Assembly: GCA_016795035.1 (NCBI GenBank)
Contig: JAEUIT010000097.1
Coordinates: forward strand, 355,786-419,785
Direction: 5' to 3'
Source: Phycisphaerae bacterium
Lineage (GTDB): Bacteria; Planctomycetota; Phycisphaerae; Phycisphaerales; SM1A02
DNA length: 64,000 bases
The notes under the pieces were generated by a model. It did no database searches, had not been told where the DNA came from, and was given only the letters and a program-made list of their open reading frames with translations. Position 1 is the stretch's first letter; the number at the start of each line of letters is the position of its first letter. Positions 37,483 through 45,474 of this stretch are shown here, in pieces. The translations under genes and the position numbers were made by a program.

Positions 37483-38832
37483 CTACCGCTGGAACTCGTA
37501 GATCGACCCGAGCTTCAGGATGCGCGTCAATTCGTCGAGCGCCGCGCGGCTTTCGTCGAGAAGCTTCGGATCGGCGAGATCCGCGGGCCGCAACTCGGTC
37601 CGGTAGTGTCGATCGGCCCAGGCATTGAGCGTCGCGTGCAACGAGGGCGTGAAGAAGGCCGCCTGATTCGCCGCGGCTCGTTCCGCGTCTGTAAGCGGCA
37701 CGCGAAGCCGGAGGCACGCCGGGCCGCCGCCATTCCGCATGCTCTCCCGAAGCGTTTGGAAGTGCACGGCCTGAATCGGGTTCGACGGGTCGGCCACGAT
37801 GCGGTCTAGCGTCGCCTTCACTGCCGGATCGTCGTGCGATTCGGTCGGGGCGATGATCGCCATCGCGCCGCCCGCACCAACCGACACGAGCTGCGAGTTG
37901 AAGAGGTACGACTTCACGGCCTGCTCGACGCTCACGTCGCTTGCCCGCACGGTGACGACCACCAGCTGCGGCAACGCGGTCTTGAGCGCCGCGAGCGTGC
38001 CCGCCTGATCCGCGAACGCGAACTCGTGCGTGAGAAGGACATGGCCGTTGCCGACCGAGATCACGTCGTTGTGGAAGACGCCGGCGTCGATCGATTCGGC
38101 GCGCTGCCGCGCGAAGACGCACCGCGCGGGATCAAGGCGATGAAGCCGCGCGATTGCTTGCGACGCCGCGAGCGTCTGACGTGCGGGAAACCGCTTCGGG
38201 CCCTCTTCGCGCTCGCTTCGCCCGTAGACGAAGAAGTGCAGGCCGCGTCCGTCGGGTCCGAACAGTCGCGTGTGATTCGCGGCGCCCTCGTCGCCGAAGA
38301 GATCGGCCTGCGGCAACGCGGAGTGATGCACGAAACGCTCGTCGTTGCCGAAGATCGCCTTGAGCGCCCGCGCGGTCGTCGGGGGCTCGATCGAGCGATG
38401 CATCATGGAGCGAAGGTTCGCGGCGGTGAAGTGCACCTTGCCGTCGAGCGCGTCGCACGAGGGCGCGACCGTCGCGGCGTTGGCGGTCCACATCGCCGAC
38501 GCGCTGCACGTCCGCGCGAAGAGGATCGGGTCCTCCTTCACGGCCGCGGCGATGACGTCGGCGTCGGAACCCGAGAAGCCGAGCGCGCGAAGCGTCGGCA
38601 CGTGCGGCCGCTCGTGCGGCGGAAGAAAGCCCTGCACGATCCCGAGCGACGCCACGAAGGCCGCCTTCGTGAAGCCTTGTTTCGCCGCCTCGCGCGGGTT
38701 CGACACCGAGCCTTCGTTCGAGAGGCTGGCGACGTTTCCGTACGAGAGTCCCGCGTAGTTGTGCGTCGGGCCGACGATGCCGTCGAAGTTCGCTTCGGCG
38801 AGTGAAAGTGGCAAAGTCACGGGCGCCTCCAT
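37483..38832 (-). CDS. astB: N-succinylarginine dihydrolase AstB
   Basis: 449 residues, full length. AstB hydrolyses N2-succinylarginine to succinylornithine, CO2 and ammonia in the arginine succinyltransferase (AST) route. It starts with the family's AEANFDGIVGPTHNYAGLSYGN and carries FHNDVISVGNGH (catalytic His region) and NGGGPACLRLRV (catalytic Cys). The other ast genes are absent from the flanks: a lipoprotein lies downstream and a pseudopilin upstream. Either the pathway is scattered or the enzyme has another amidino substrate. Confidence 0.95.
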   Translation of the reverse strand: MEAPVTLPLSLAEANFDGIVGPTHNYAGLSYGNVASLSNEGSVSNPREAAKQGFTKAAFVASLGIVQGFLPPHERPHVPTLRALGFSGSDADVIAAAVKEDPILFARTCSASAMWTANAATVAPSCDALDGKVHFTAANLRSMMHRSIEPPTTARALKAIFGNDERFVHHSALPQADLFGDEGAANHTRLFGPDGRGLHFFVYGRSEREEGPKRFPARQTLAASQAIARLHRLDPARCVFARQRAESIDAGVFHNDVISVGNGHVLLTHEFAFADQAGTLAALKTALPQLVVVTVRASDVSVEQAVKSYLFNSQLVSVGAGGAMAIIAPTESHDDPAVKATLDRIVADPSNPIQAVHFQTLRESMRNGGGPACLRLRVPLTDAERAAANQAAFFTPSLHATLNAWADRHYRTELRPADLADPKLLDESRAALDELTRILKLGSIYEFQR

Positions 38833-38872
38833 GCGCCGCTATGGGATGCGTACCGCGAACGGCCGTGTGCGA

Positions 38873-39742
38873 TCAGACGTCGCCGGGCAGGAGGTACTGC
38901 CGCATGACCGACCATGACGGCGACGGCGACGGTTCCGAGTACCAGTTGCCGTAGTTGTACATGTTGGTCACGAGCTTCGGCCACAGGATCTGGAGGCTCT
39001 CGACGGAGCCGTCGCAGAGCGAGATGTTGATGCGGTTGCCGTCCCACACAGCGGGAAGGTCGATCCACTGCGGCAGCGTGGGATGGATGACCCAGCCTTC
39101 GCCGTTGTAGTAGTCGTCGCCCCAACCTTCGCAGATCGTGCAGAGCGTGCGCGACGGTTGCTTCACCGCCGACATCACGATCGTCTTCTTGCCGAAGACG
39201 TAGAGGTCGTCGGCCTTCTTCGTGCCCGCGGCGCCGACGCCGACGAACGCGTTGAGCGAGTACGAGCGCACGCGGTTGCTGCCGTCCTGCGGCGAGCGAT
39301 ACGCCTCGTAGTTCTGATCCATGTACGTCCAGAGGACGCCCTTCTCGAGCGAGCCCTTGAGCTCGACGCCCTGTGACGTGAGCGTGCCTTCGGTCGGGTG
39401 CGCGTTGACCCACGGGTTCGTGATCTTCTGCGCGCCCGCTTCGGGCGACATCTTGTCCGTGCGCGGGCTGACCCAACGGCTCGCGTTGTCGGTCGCGTAC
39501 GCGGTGCACGCGAGCGAGATCTGGCGCTGGTTCGAGAGGCACTTCGTGCGCAGCGCGCTTTCGCGCATCGGACTGAGCACGACGGCGACGAGGCCGATGA
39601 TGAGGACGACGATTCCTACGACGACCAGCATCTCGATGAGCGTGAAGCCCATCCGTGTCTGGCGGCAATCGCGAGCGTGAACGCGGCGGTTCTGGCGGGC
39701 GCGGACCGGACTGGGCGACCGAAGGGTCGTCGGCATCGTCAT
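38873..39742 (-). CDS. Type II pseudopilin (planctomycete DUF1559-like)
   Basis: 289 residues. A basic leader of about 31 residues ends at the prepilin-peptidase site G/FTLIEMLVVVGIV, with the invariant Glu at +5, followed by the hydrophobic assembly helix. The globular domain includes QISLACTAYATDNASRWVSP and near the C-terminus ISLCDGSVESL, the DG motif of the class often called H-X9-DG. GGAGG precedes the ATG. Such pseudopilins occur in large numbers in planctomycetes and their secretion partners are usually unlinked, as here. Confidence 0.85.
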   Translation of the reverse strand: MTMPTTLRSPSPVRARQNRRVHARDCRQTRMGFTLIEMLVVVGIVVLIIGLVAVVLSPMRESALRTKCLSNQRQISLACTAYATDNASRWVSPRTDKMSPEAGAQKITNPWVNAHPTEGTLTSQGVELKGSLEKGVLWTYMDQNYEAYRSPQDGSNRVRSYSLNAFVGVGAAGTKKADDLYVFGKKTIVMSAVKQPSRTLCTICEGWGDDYYNGEGWVIHPTLPQWIDLPAVWDGNRINISLCDGSVESLQILWPKLVTNMYNYGNWYSEPSPSPSWSVMRQYLLPGDV

Positions 39743-39830
39743 GCAAGACCTCCGGAATTCGATCGTACAACGAGCCGCGTGAATCGCAGCGCTTGCCTTC
39801 GGGAAATTGCCGAACGACACTCCCGAGGCC

Positions 39831-41198
39831 ATGCCTGATGCCGAGCACGGAGCGGGGGACGGTCGCGCCGAACACGACGAGCGCGGCCCGAGCGACGAGC
39901 GTCACGCACATTCCGGGACCTCGAAGGCCGTAGCCATCGCGGTCGTCGTTGCTGCCCTTGGGTACTTCGTCGACATCTTCGACCTCCTCCTCTTCGCGAT
40001 CGTCCGTATCCCCAGCCTGACGTCGCTCGGGGTCCCGCAAGAAGAGGCTCGAAACGCCGGCATTTGGCTCGACAACGTGGTTCAGACGACCGGCCTCATG
40101 GTCGGCGGTCTCTTCTGGGGCGTGCTCGGCGACCGACGCGGACGGCTCTCCGTCCTCTTCGGATCAATCCTCTGCTATTCGCTCGCGAACATCCTGAACG
40201 CGTTCGTCTACGACATCGATCCCAACGGGTCGCTGTCCTTCCTGCACTCGATCGGGCTCGGCACGGCGCTCCGCCAATACGAAGTGCTGCGCTTCGTCGC
40301 GGGCTTCGGGCTCGCGGGCGAACTCGGCGCCGGCGTGACGCTCGTCGCCGAACTCATGGGCAAGGAGCATCGCGGCATCGGCACGACGATCATCGCGAGC
40401 GTCGGCGTGCTCGGCGCGGTCGCCGCGGCGCTCGTCGCCACGGCGGTCGAGTGGCGCACGGCGTATCTCATCGGCGGCCTTCTCGGCGTCGGACTTCTCT
40501 TCCTGCGTATCGGCGTCGTCGAGAGCGGCATGTTCAAGGACGTCGCCGAGCGCGACGAGCGCTCGCGCGGCGCCTTCTGGAAGCTCGCCTGGCCGCCGGA
40601 ACGGTTGCGGCGCTATCTCGCCGTCATCGCGCTCGGTCTTCCGATCTGGTACGCGGTGGGCGTTCTCGTGAAGTACGCGCCCGAACTCTTCGCCTCGCTC
40701 GGCATTCCGAAGGCGGACACGCTCACGCCGGCGACCGCGATCATGTGGTGCTACATCGGCCTCGCGCTCGGCGACCTCGCGAGCGGTGCGATCAGCCAGG
40801 TCATCCGTTCGCGAAAGCGCGCGGTGCTCCTCTTCCACGCGCTCACGATCGTGGCTGTCGCGCTCTACTTCTTCGTCGCGCCGCGTTCGGCCTTCACGTC
40901 GAAGGTGATCATCCTCTTCCTCGGCTTCGCCATCGGGTACTGGGCCGTATTTGTGACGATGGCCGCCGAGCAGTTCGGCACGAACCTCCGGGCCACCGCC
41001 GCGACCACCGCGCCGAACTTCGTGCGCTGGGCCGGCGCGATGGGCAGTGCGCTCCTGTGGACGGCGCTTGAGCCGGTTGTGGGCGGCCAGTGGCAATCGG
41101 CGGCGATCGTCGGCGCGATCGTCCTCAGCATCGCGATCGTCGCGTGCCTTTCGCTCCGCGAGACCTTTGGGGTATCGTTGGACTACGTCGAACGGTGA
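39831..41198 (+). CDS. Major facilitator superfamily transporter
   Basis: 455 residues with twelve helices after a hydrophilic N-terminal tail of about 30 residues rich in His, Asp and Gly. The MFS signature between helices 2 and 3 is GVLGDRRGRLSVLFGS, and the helix 4-5 region has EVLRFVAGFGLAGELGAGVT and ELMGKEHRGIG. The layout is that of the metabolite:H+ symporter group (sialate, aromatic acids, organic acids). The substrate cannot be assigned. The start at 39831 follows a weak GAG ribosome site. Confidence 0.85.
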   Translation: MPDAEHGAGDGRAEHDERGPSDERHAHSGTSKAVAIAVVVAALGYFVDIFDLLLFAIVRIPSLTSLGVPQEEARNAGIWLDNVVQTTGLMVGGLFWGVLGDRRGRLSVLFGSILCYSLANILNAFVYDIDPNGSLSFLHSIGLGTALRQYEVLRFVAGFGLAGELGAGVTLVAELMGKEHRGIGTTIIASVGVLGAVAAALVATAVEWRTAYLIGGLLGVGLLFLRIGVVESGMFKDVAERDERSRGAFWKLAWPPERLRRYLAVIALGLPIWYAVGVLVKYAPELFASLGIPKADTLTPATAIMWCYIGLALGDLASGAISQVIRSRKRAVLLFHALTIVAVALYFFVAPRSAFTSKVIILFLGFAIGYWAVFVTMAAEQFGTNLRATAATTAPNFVRWAGAMGSALLWTALEPVVGGQWQSAAIVGAIVLSIAIVACLSLRETFGVSLDYVER

Positions 41199-41252
41199 TG
41201 CGGCGGCGGCTGCCGCATCGACGTTTCGACAGCGTTGCACGGAGGCAACACG

Positions 41253-41663
41253 ATGCGACATGCGACCCTTTCTTCGATCGCCGTCGGCGCGCTCCTCGTT
41301 GCAGGCGGGTGCGCGACGAGCGACGTCTATCAGGTGACGGTCGTCGACCGTTCGACCGCGAAGCCGGTCGAGAACGCGACCGTGGAGATGACGGCCGACA
41401 CGCAGGCGGCGCGCGGCACGACCGAGTCGACGAACCACGCGGGCGAGGCGAGCTTCGCGCTCTGGAGCGATCGGCGGTACTTCTTCACCGTCACCTTCGA
41501 CGGCGACACCGACCGCTATCTCCTACGCACCGAGTCGGTGCCCTTGTGGAATGACACGCCCGTCGATCCGGATGGCCCGGCCTCGCCGACGCGCTTCGCC
41601 CCCGGCCCGCCATCGACCGGGCAAAGCCCGTCGTGGCTCGTGCGGGTCGTGCGACTCCGCTAA
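41253..41663 (+). CDS. Lipoprotein, 136 residues
   Basis: The lipobox LLVAGGC follows a GGAGG-led ATG. The mature domain is a beta-sandwich-like segment (VTVVDRSTAKPVENATVEMT, GEASFALWSDRRYFFTVTFD), reminiscent of carboxypeptidase-regulatory-like or transthyretin-like folds. It lies 54 bases after the transporter gene in the same direction, so it could share its transcript. Confidence 0.68.
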   Translation: MRHATLSSIAVGALLVAGGCATSDVYQVTVVDRSTAKPVENATVEMTADTQAARGTTESTNHAGEASFALWSDRRYFFTVTFDGDTDRYLLRTESVPLWNDTPVDPDGPASPTRFAPGPPSTGQSPSWLVRVVRLR

Positions 41664-41996
41664 GCGCCGGAACGCGTTCCGCGCCGCGCAACAACGCAAC
41701 TCAAAAACACCGCCGCCCGGGTGTGCGTGCCCGGGCGGTGATGTCCCTCAGCATCCCTCATGGGACCCCGTGGTGGGCGGGGGTGAAGGGTTGCGTTGCC
41801 GAGGGCACCAGAAAAGGAGGAGACGAGAAACGAGAGGTGAAGAGAGGTCTCGACCGGCCGCGCTGGCTTCAAGACGTGATCGGTCGTCGGGTTGCAATAC
41901 GACCGACCCCACCCCGAGTTCGTTGCCCGCGTACGTTTCGCGCGAAATCTCCGCGTCGAACGCGCGCCCAATTTCGAGCGGCGATTGGCCGCGAAC
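41664..41996. other. Intergenic region between convergent genes
   Basis: About 330 bases. It contains the terminator at 41710-41740, a purine-rich tract near 41810-41850, and an imperfect inverted repeat near 41880-41908 (GGTCGTCG and CGACCGACC). No open frame, tRNA or known RNA is visible. The length is more than a terminator needs. Confidence 0.4.
41707..41741 (-). terminator. Intrinsic terminator for redoxin gene
   Basis: CCGCCCGGG (41713-41721) pairs with CCCGGGCGG (41730-41738), and flanking bases extend the stem. The run AAAAA at 41703-41707 gives a T run on the reverse strand, so it ends transcription from the redoxin gene on that strand. Confidence 0.75.
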
Positions 41997-42599
41997 TTAT
42001 TGGCCCGGCGATGCCGAGGTCGCGGCGCCGGGCACGGGCTCGATGGTGCAGCCGATCGCCTGCGTGCGCGAGCGTTTCGGTTCTCGCCCCTCGGCGACCG
42101 CCTCCATGGCGTCACGAAGGTCGTACGACGTCGTCTGTGCCCGCCGCTGCCCGATGCCTGCCCAGTGGTTATCGATGCGGCCGCGGTAGAGAACCGTGAC
42201 CGCCCCGGCGTCGTCGATGCGAATCACGGCCGCTTCCGGCGTGACCGTCGCACCCGTCACGCGCACGAGCTCGTGTGTCGGATCGCAGCAGACGGGAAGC
42301 GGAATCGCGTACTCCTTCACGTGGCGCTGTGCGGCCTCGACCGTCGTCGACGGATCGGGATAGACCAGGATCATCGTGAGGTCGCGCTCCTTCGCGAACG
42401 CCGCGAGCCGCGCCAACTCTGGCGCGTACGCGTTCGCGATCGGGCAGTCGACCGCGGTGAAGACAAGCACGCGCGTGGTGCCGCCCGTTCCTGCGACCGC
42501 TTCGCTCGGAGCGATCTTCGGTGTGGAGCAGCCGACGAGCGTCCCGGCCAGCGCCGCGGAGAGCGTAAGGAACGCGATTGCCGCAAAGACGAAACGCAT
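41997..42599 (-). CDS. Redoxin-domain lipoprotein
   Basis: 200 residues with a lipobox (GTLVGC) and a thioredoxin-like AhpC/TlpA fold: VLVFTAVDCPIANAYAPELA, CCDPTHELVRVTGATVTPEA (cis-proline loop) and RGRIDNHWAGIGQRR. The active-site motif is DCPIA with a single cysteine, the usual form of planctomycete redoxins that follow a CxxC-less pattern. It is probably an extracytoplasmic thiol or peroxide-linked protein. TACGGT lies six bases before the ATG, with no ribosome site. A terminator is present about 290 bases downstream. Confidence 0.8.
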   Translation of the reverse strand: MRFVFAAIAFLTLSAALAGTLVGCSTPKIAPSEAVAGTGGTTRVLVFTAVDCPIANAYAPELARLAAFAKERDLTMILVYPDPSTTVEAAQRHVKEYAIPLPVCCDPTHELVRVTGATVTPEAAVIRIDDAGAVTVLYRGRIDNHWAGIGQRRAQTTSYDLRDAMEAVAEGREPKRSRTQAIGCTIEPVPGAATSASPGQ

Positions 42600-42605
42600 G
42601 CGATC

Positions 42606-42611
42606 ACCGTA
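42606..42611 (-). promoter_or_regulatory. -10 box of redoxin gene
   Basis: TACGGT on the reverse strand, six bases (GATCGC) before the ATG at 42599. Confidence 0.5.
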
Positions 42612-42682
42612 ACAGGCAGCGTGCACTGACGATCTACACTCCGCGCCGCCGCGATCGATGCGGCGCACAGGAGGCATGGTCC

Positions 42683-43474
42683 ATGGACGCTTCGCTCAAT
42701 CGTCGCTCCTTCCTCGGTTCGGTCGCGGTCGTTGCCGCTGCGGGCAACGCGTTCGGTCAGGCGCAGAAGTCGCCCGGCCTGACCCCGGCGCCGCCGCCCG
42801 CGCCGCCTGCACCGACCGGCCCCTTCACGCTTCCGCCGCTTCCGTATCCGCCCGACGCCCTCGAGCCCTCGATCGACGCCGAGACGATGCGCATCCACCA
42901 CGGCAAGCATCACGCGGCGTACGTGAACAACCTGAACGCCGCGCTCGCGCCGCTCATCGCGGGCGGCCTGACCGTCGATCCCGACATCGACGTCTTCATC
43001 ACGAAGATCTCCACGTTGCCGGCCGACAAGCAGACTGCGGTCCGCAACAACGGCGGCGGCCACGCGAACCACTCGCTCTTCTGGAAACTCCTCGCGCCGA
43101 AGGGAAAGGGCGGCGAGCCGTCGAAAGACCTCGTTGCAGCCATCGACCGGGACCTCGGCGGGATGGACAAGTTCAAGGAGGCGATCGAGAAGGCCGGCGC
43201 GGCCCGCTTCGGGTCGGGCTGGTCGTGGCTCATCGTGACGCCCGAGAAGAAGCTCGCGATCGTGAGCACGCCGAACCAGGATTCGCCGCTCATGGGCGAC
43301 GCGCAGATGGAGAAGAACGCCGCGACCGGCACGCCGATCCTCGGCATCGACGTCTGGGAGCACGCGTACTACCTGAAGTACCAGAATCGCCGGCCTGACT
43401 ACCTCAAGGCGATCTGGGACGTGGTGAATTGGAACGAGGTCTCGTCGCGGTACGCAAAGGCGATGCAGAAGTAA
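42683..43474 (+). CDS. Exported superoxide dismutase, Mn/Fe family
   Basis: 263 residues. A twin-arginine signal (NRRSFLGSVAVVAAAGNAFG) and a Pro-rich linker precede the enzyme domain. The metal ligands are in IHHGKHHAAYVNN (first His), GGGHANHSLFWKLL (second His) and DVWEHAYYLKYQNRR (Asp and third His). It converts superoxide to hydrogen peroxide and oxygen outside the cytoplasm; Mn or Fe cannot be told. GGAGG at 42670 decides the start, and a TACACT box lies at 42633-42638. The neighbouring redoxin gene is divergent. Confidence 0.93.
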   Translation: MDASLNRRSFLGSVAVVAAAGNAFGQAQKSPGLTPAPPPAPPAPTGPFTLPPLPYPPDALEPSIDAETMRIHHGKHHAAYVNNLNAALAPLIAGGLTVDPDIDVFITKISTLPADKQTAVRNNGGGHANHSLFWKLLAPKGKGGEPSKDLVAAIDRDLGGMDKFKEAIEKAGAARFGSGWSWLIVTPEKKLAIVSTPNQDSPLMGDAQMEKNAATGTPILGIDVWEHAYYLKYQNRRPDYLKAIWDVVNWNEVSSRYAKAMQK

Positions 43475-43550
43475 GGATCAAGGATCAAGGATCAAGGGTG
43501 CAGAAGCGCCAATGGCTTTGCCACCCTTGATCCTAAATCCTTGATCCTTG
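43473..43550. repeat. ATCAAGG tandem and inverted repeat
   Basis: AAGGATC is repeated three times and followed by AAGGG (43473-43498), and an inverted copy (CCCTTGATCCT, ATCCTTGATCCTTG, 43524-43550) follows after a 23-base loop. The right arm contains the stop codon of the nuclease gene on the reverse strand. It lies between convergent genes and can form a long, imperfect hairpin, so it may serve as a bidirectional terminator. Confidence 0.7.
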
Positions 43551-44984
43551 CTCCTCTCCTACTCCCGGAACCTCCACGTTGCAGCCGATGCGGGCCCGGA
43601 TCGCGTCGGCGAAGATGGCCCGCGCGTCGTTTGTGCCGTGATTCAGGATCACGGTCGAGGGCCGCTCGTCGATGCCGTCGAGCCACGTGAGGAGATCGTC
43701 GCGATCGCCGTGGCCGGAGAGGCCGTCGATCTCGTCGACTTTCGCGTGCACTTCGATGACGGCACCGTTGATCTCGACGAGTTTCGCGCCGCGTCGCAGG
43801 CCATCGCCGACCGAGCCGGGCGGATGGAAGCCCGCGAGAATGATGCGGCAATCCTTGCGATCGATGCCGGCGGCGAGGTGGTGCAGGATCGGGCCGGCGT
43901 CGCAGAATCCGGCGCCCGCGAGGATCACGGCGCCGTGGCGGCGATCGCGGATCGCGAGCGACTGCGTGCGCGAGGTCACGCGTTGCAGGCCGGGAAACTC
44001 AAGCGGATGCTCGCCCGCCTCGAACGCCATGCGCACCGCGTGCGACAGGTGATCGAGATGCTCGCGGAAGCGGTCGGTCACCCGCACCGCCATCGACGAG
44101 TCGAGATAGACGTTCAGCCCGTAGAGCTCGTTGCGCTTGGCGAGGTTCGCGAGCCGTAAGACGATCTGCTGCGCGCGGCCGAGCGCGAAGGTCGGAATCA
44201 GCACGCGTTCGTCGCCGGCGGCGGCTTCGCGCAGGATCGTCGAGAACTGGGTCTCGGGATCGGGCCGCACGTGGCGCTCCTTCGCGCCGTTCGTCGACTC
44301 GAGCACGATGATGTCGGCGCGCGGCGGCGACATCGGCGGCTGATGCAACGCATTCGATTGCGGTCCGAGATCGCCGGAGCAGAGGACGACGCACTCGTCG
44401 TTGCCGCGCCCGATCGTGAGCTCGACGCTCGCCGCGCCGAGCACGTGGCCCGCGTTCAGGAATCGCAGCCGCACGCCCGGCGCGATCTCGTGGTCTTCCC
44501 CCCAGCGCAGCGTGTTCACGCGTCCCATCAGCTGGGAGACGTGGCTATTGACGAAGAGGATCGGCGGCTCGGGCATCGCCTCGCGCGCAAGATGCAGCGG
44601 ATCGCCGTCGAAGATCGCGCGGGCGAACGGCGCGCTGCCATTCCGCCACTCATGCTTGCGCACCTGCTGCAGGCTCGCGGAGCCGCGCAGCACTTTCGGC
44701 AAGAGCGCGGCGCTCGCTTCGGTCGTCCACACCGGGCCGGTGAAGCCCGCGGGCAACGTCATCGGAAGTCGACCGCAGTGATCGATGTGGACGTGCGTGA
44801 GGACGATCGCGTCGACCGACGACCAGTCGATCGACGGAAGCTGTCGATTGCGCTGCTCGGCTTCCGGCGTGCCTTGCACCATGCCGACGTCGACGACGAT
44901 GCGGGCGCGATCGGTCTCGATCAGCGTGCAGGAGCCAGTGACTTCGCCGGCGGCGCCGAGAAGCGTGATGCGCGGCTGCTTCAC
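43533..44984 (-). CDS. Beta-CASP metallo-beta-lactamase fold RNase
   Basis: 483 residues from GTG. The family (CPSF73/YSH1/Ysh1-like) cleaves RNA with two zinc ions. Motif 2 is LTHVHIDHCGRLP, motif 3 is AGHVLGAASVEL, motif 4 is SGDLG, and the beta-CASP insert contains PTFALGRAQQIVLRL and DSSMAVRVTDRF, with the later SGHGDRDDLL and VILNHG. No KH domain is present. The 3' end runs into the ATCAAGG repeat, so the last residues (EEQGSRI) derive from repeat sequence. It may act in RNA processing or decay. Confidence 0.9.
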   Translation of the reverse strand: MKQPRITLLGAAGEVTGSCTLIETDRARIVVDVGMVQGTPEAEQRNRQLPSIDWSSVDAIVLTHVHIDHCGRLPMTLPAGFTGPVWTTEASAALLPKVLRGSASLQQVRKHEWRNGSAPFARAIFDGDPLHLAREAMPEPPILFVNSHVSQLMGRVNTLRWGEDHEIAPGVRLRFLNAGHVLGAASVELTIGRGNDECVVLCSGDLGPQSNALHQPPMSPPRADIIVLESTNGAKERHVRPDPETQFSTILREAAAGDERVLIPTFALGRAQQIVLRLANLAKRNELYGLNVYLDSSMAVRVTDRFREHLDHLSHAVRMAFEAGEHPLEFPGLQRVTSRTQSLAIRDRRHGAVILAGAGFCDAGPILHHLAAGIDRKDCRIILAGFHPPGSVGDGLRRGAKLVEINGAVIEVHAKVDEIDGLSGHGDRDDLLTWLDGIDERPSTVILNHGTNDARAIFADAIRARIGCNVEVPGVGEEQGSRI

Positions 44985-45011
44985 GAGCGAGCGCTCCCGG
45001 AAAGTGATGGG

Positions 45012-45365
45012 TCAGGCGCGCTCAAGATCGAAGACCTCCTCCATCGGCGTCCACCATTCGTCGTTGCAGGCGGCGCGATCCGGTGACCGCGCGACGCGGC
45101 GCTGAAACGTGCGCATCCACTCGTCCCATTGCCGGCAACGCGGATCGTCGGCGTACGTCTGGAAGTCGCGGCTCGGATCGAAATCGTCGGGCGCCTCGAA
45201 GTACATGAAGAGGCGGGTGCCCACGAGATAGATCTTCATCCGCGCGATGCCGATCGCGCGAAGCGCCCGCACGACCTCGGGCCACACCGCCTGGTGATGG
45301 CGTCGGTACTCGCGGATGAGTTCCGGATCGTCGACGAGATCGATGGCTTGGGCAAAGCTCTTCAC
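45012..45365 (-). CDS. L-rhamnose mutarotase family protein
   Basis: About 117 residues from GTG at 45365 (an in-frame TTG at 45374 is possible; no strong ribosome site). The family equilibrates sugar anomers: REYRRHHQAVWPEVVRAL, RMKIYLVGTRLFMYFEAPDD and the C-terminal EWWTPMEEVFDLE are diagnostic. It is divergent from the fucokinase gene 110 bases away. L-rhamnose and L-fucose are both 6-deoxyhexoses, so by context it could serve fucose as well as rhamnose. It lies 27 bases upstream of the nuclease gene. Confidence 0.87.
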   Translation of the reverse strand: MKSFAQAIDLVDDPELIREYRRHHQAVWPEVVRALRAIGIARMKIYLVGTRLFMYFEAPDDFDPSRDFQTYADDPRCRQWDEWMRTFQRRVARSPDRAACNDEWWTPMEEVFDLERA

Positions 45366-45460
45366 AAGACTCAATGGGGCTTCGCGCGGACGGGATCCGC
45401 GGGCCGATCGGTGAGGAAGATACACGCCGCGAGCGCATCGCGCGTCGAACGCGCGGGCGG

Positions 45461-45466
45461 TAGCAT
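45461..45466 (+). promoter_or_regulatory. -10 box of leaderless fkp promoter
   Basis: TAGCAT, eight bases before the GTG at 45475, without a Shine-Dalgarno sequence. Confidence 0.5.
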
Positions 45467-45474
45467 CTCGCCGC

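Noticed and set aside
43473..43550. The short ATCAAGG repeats as a CRISPR array.
   Set aside because: The units are seven bases, have no spacers and form an inverted repeat; no cas gene is near.
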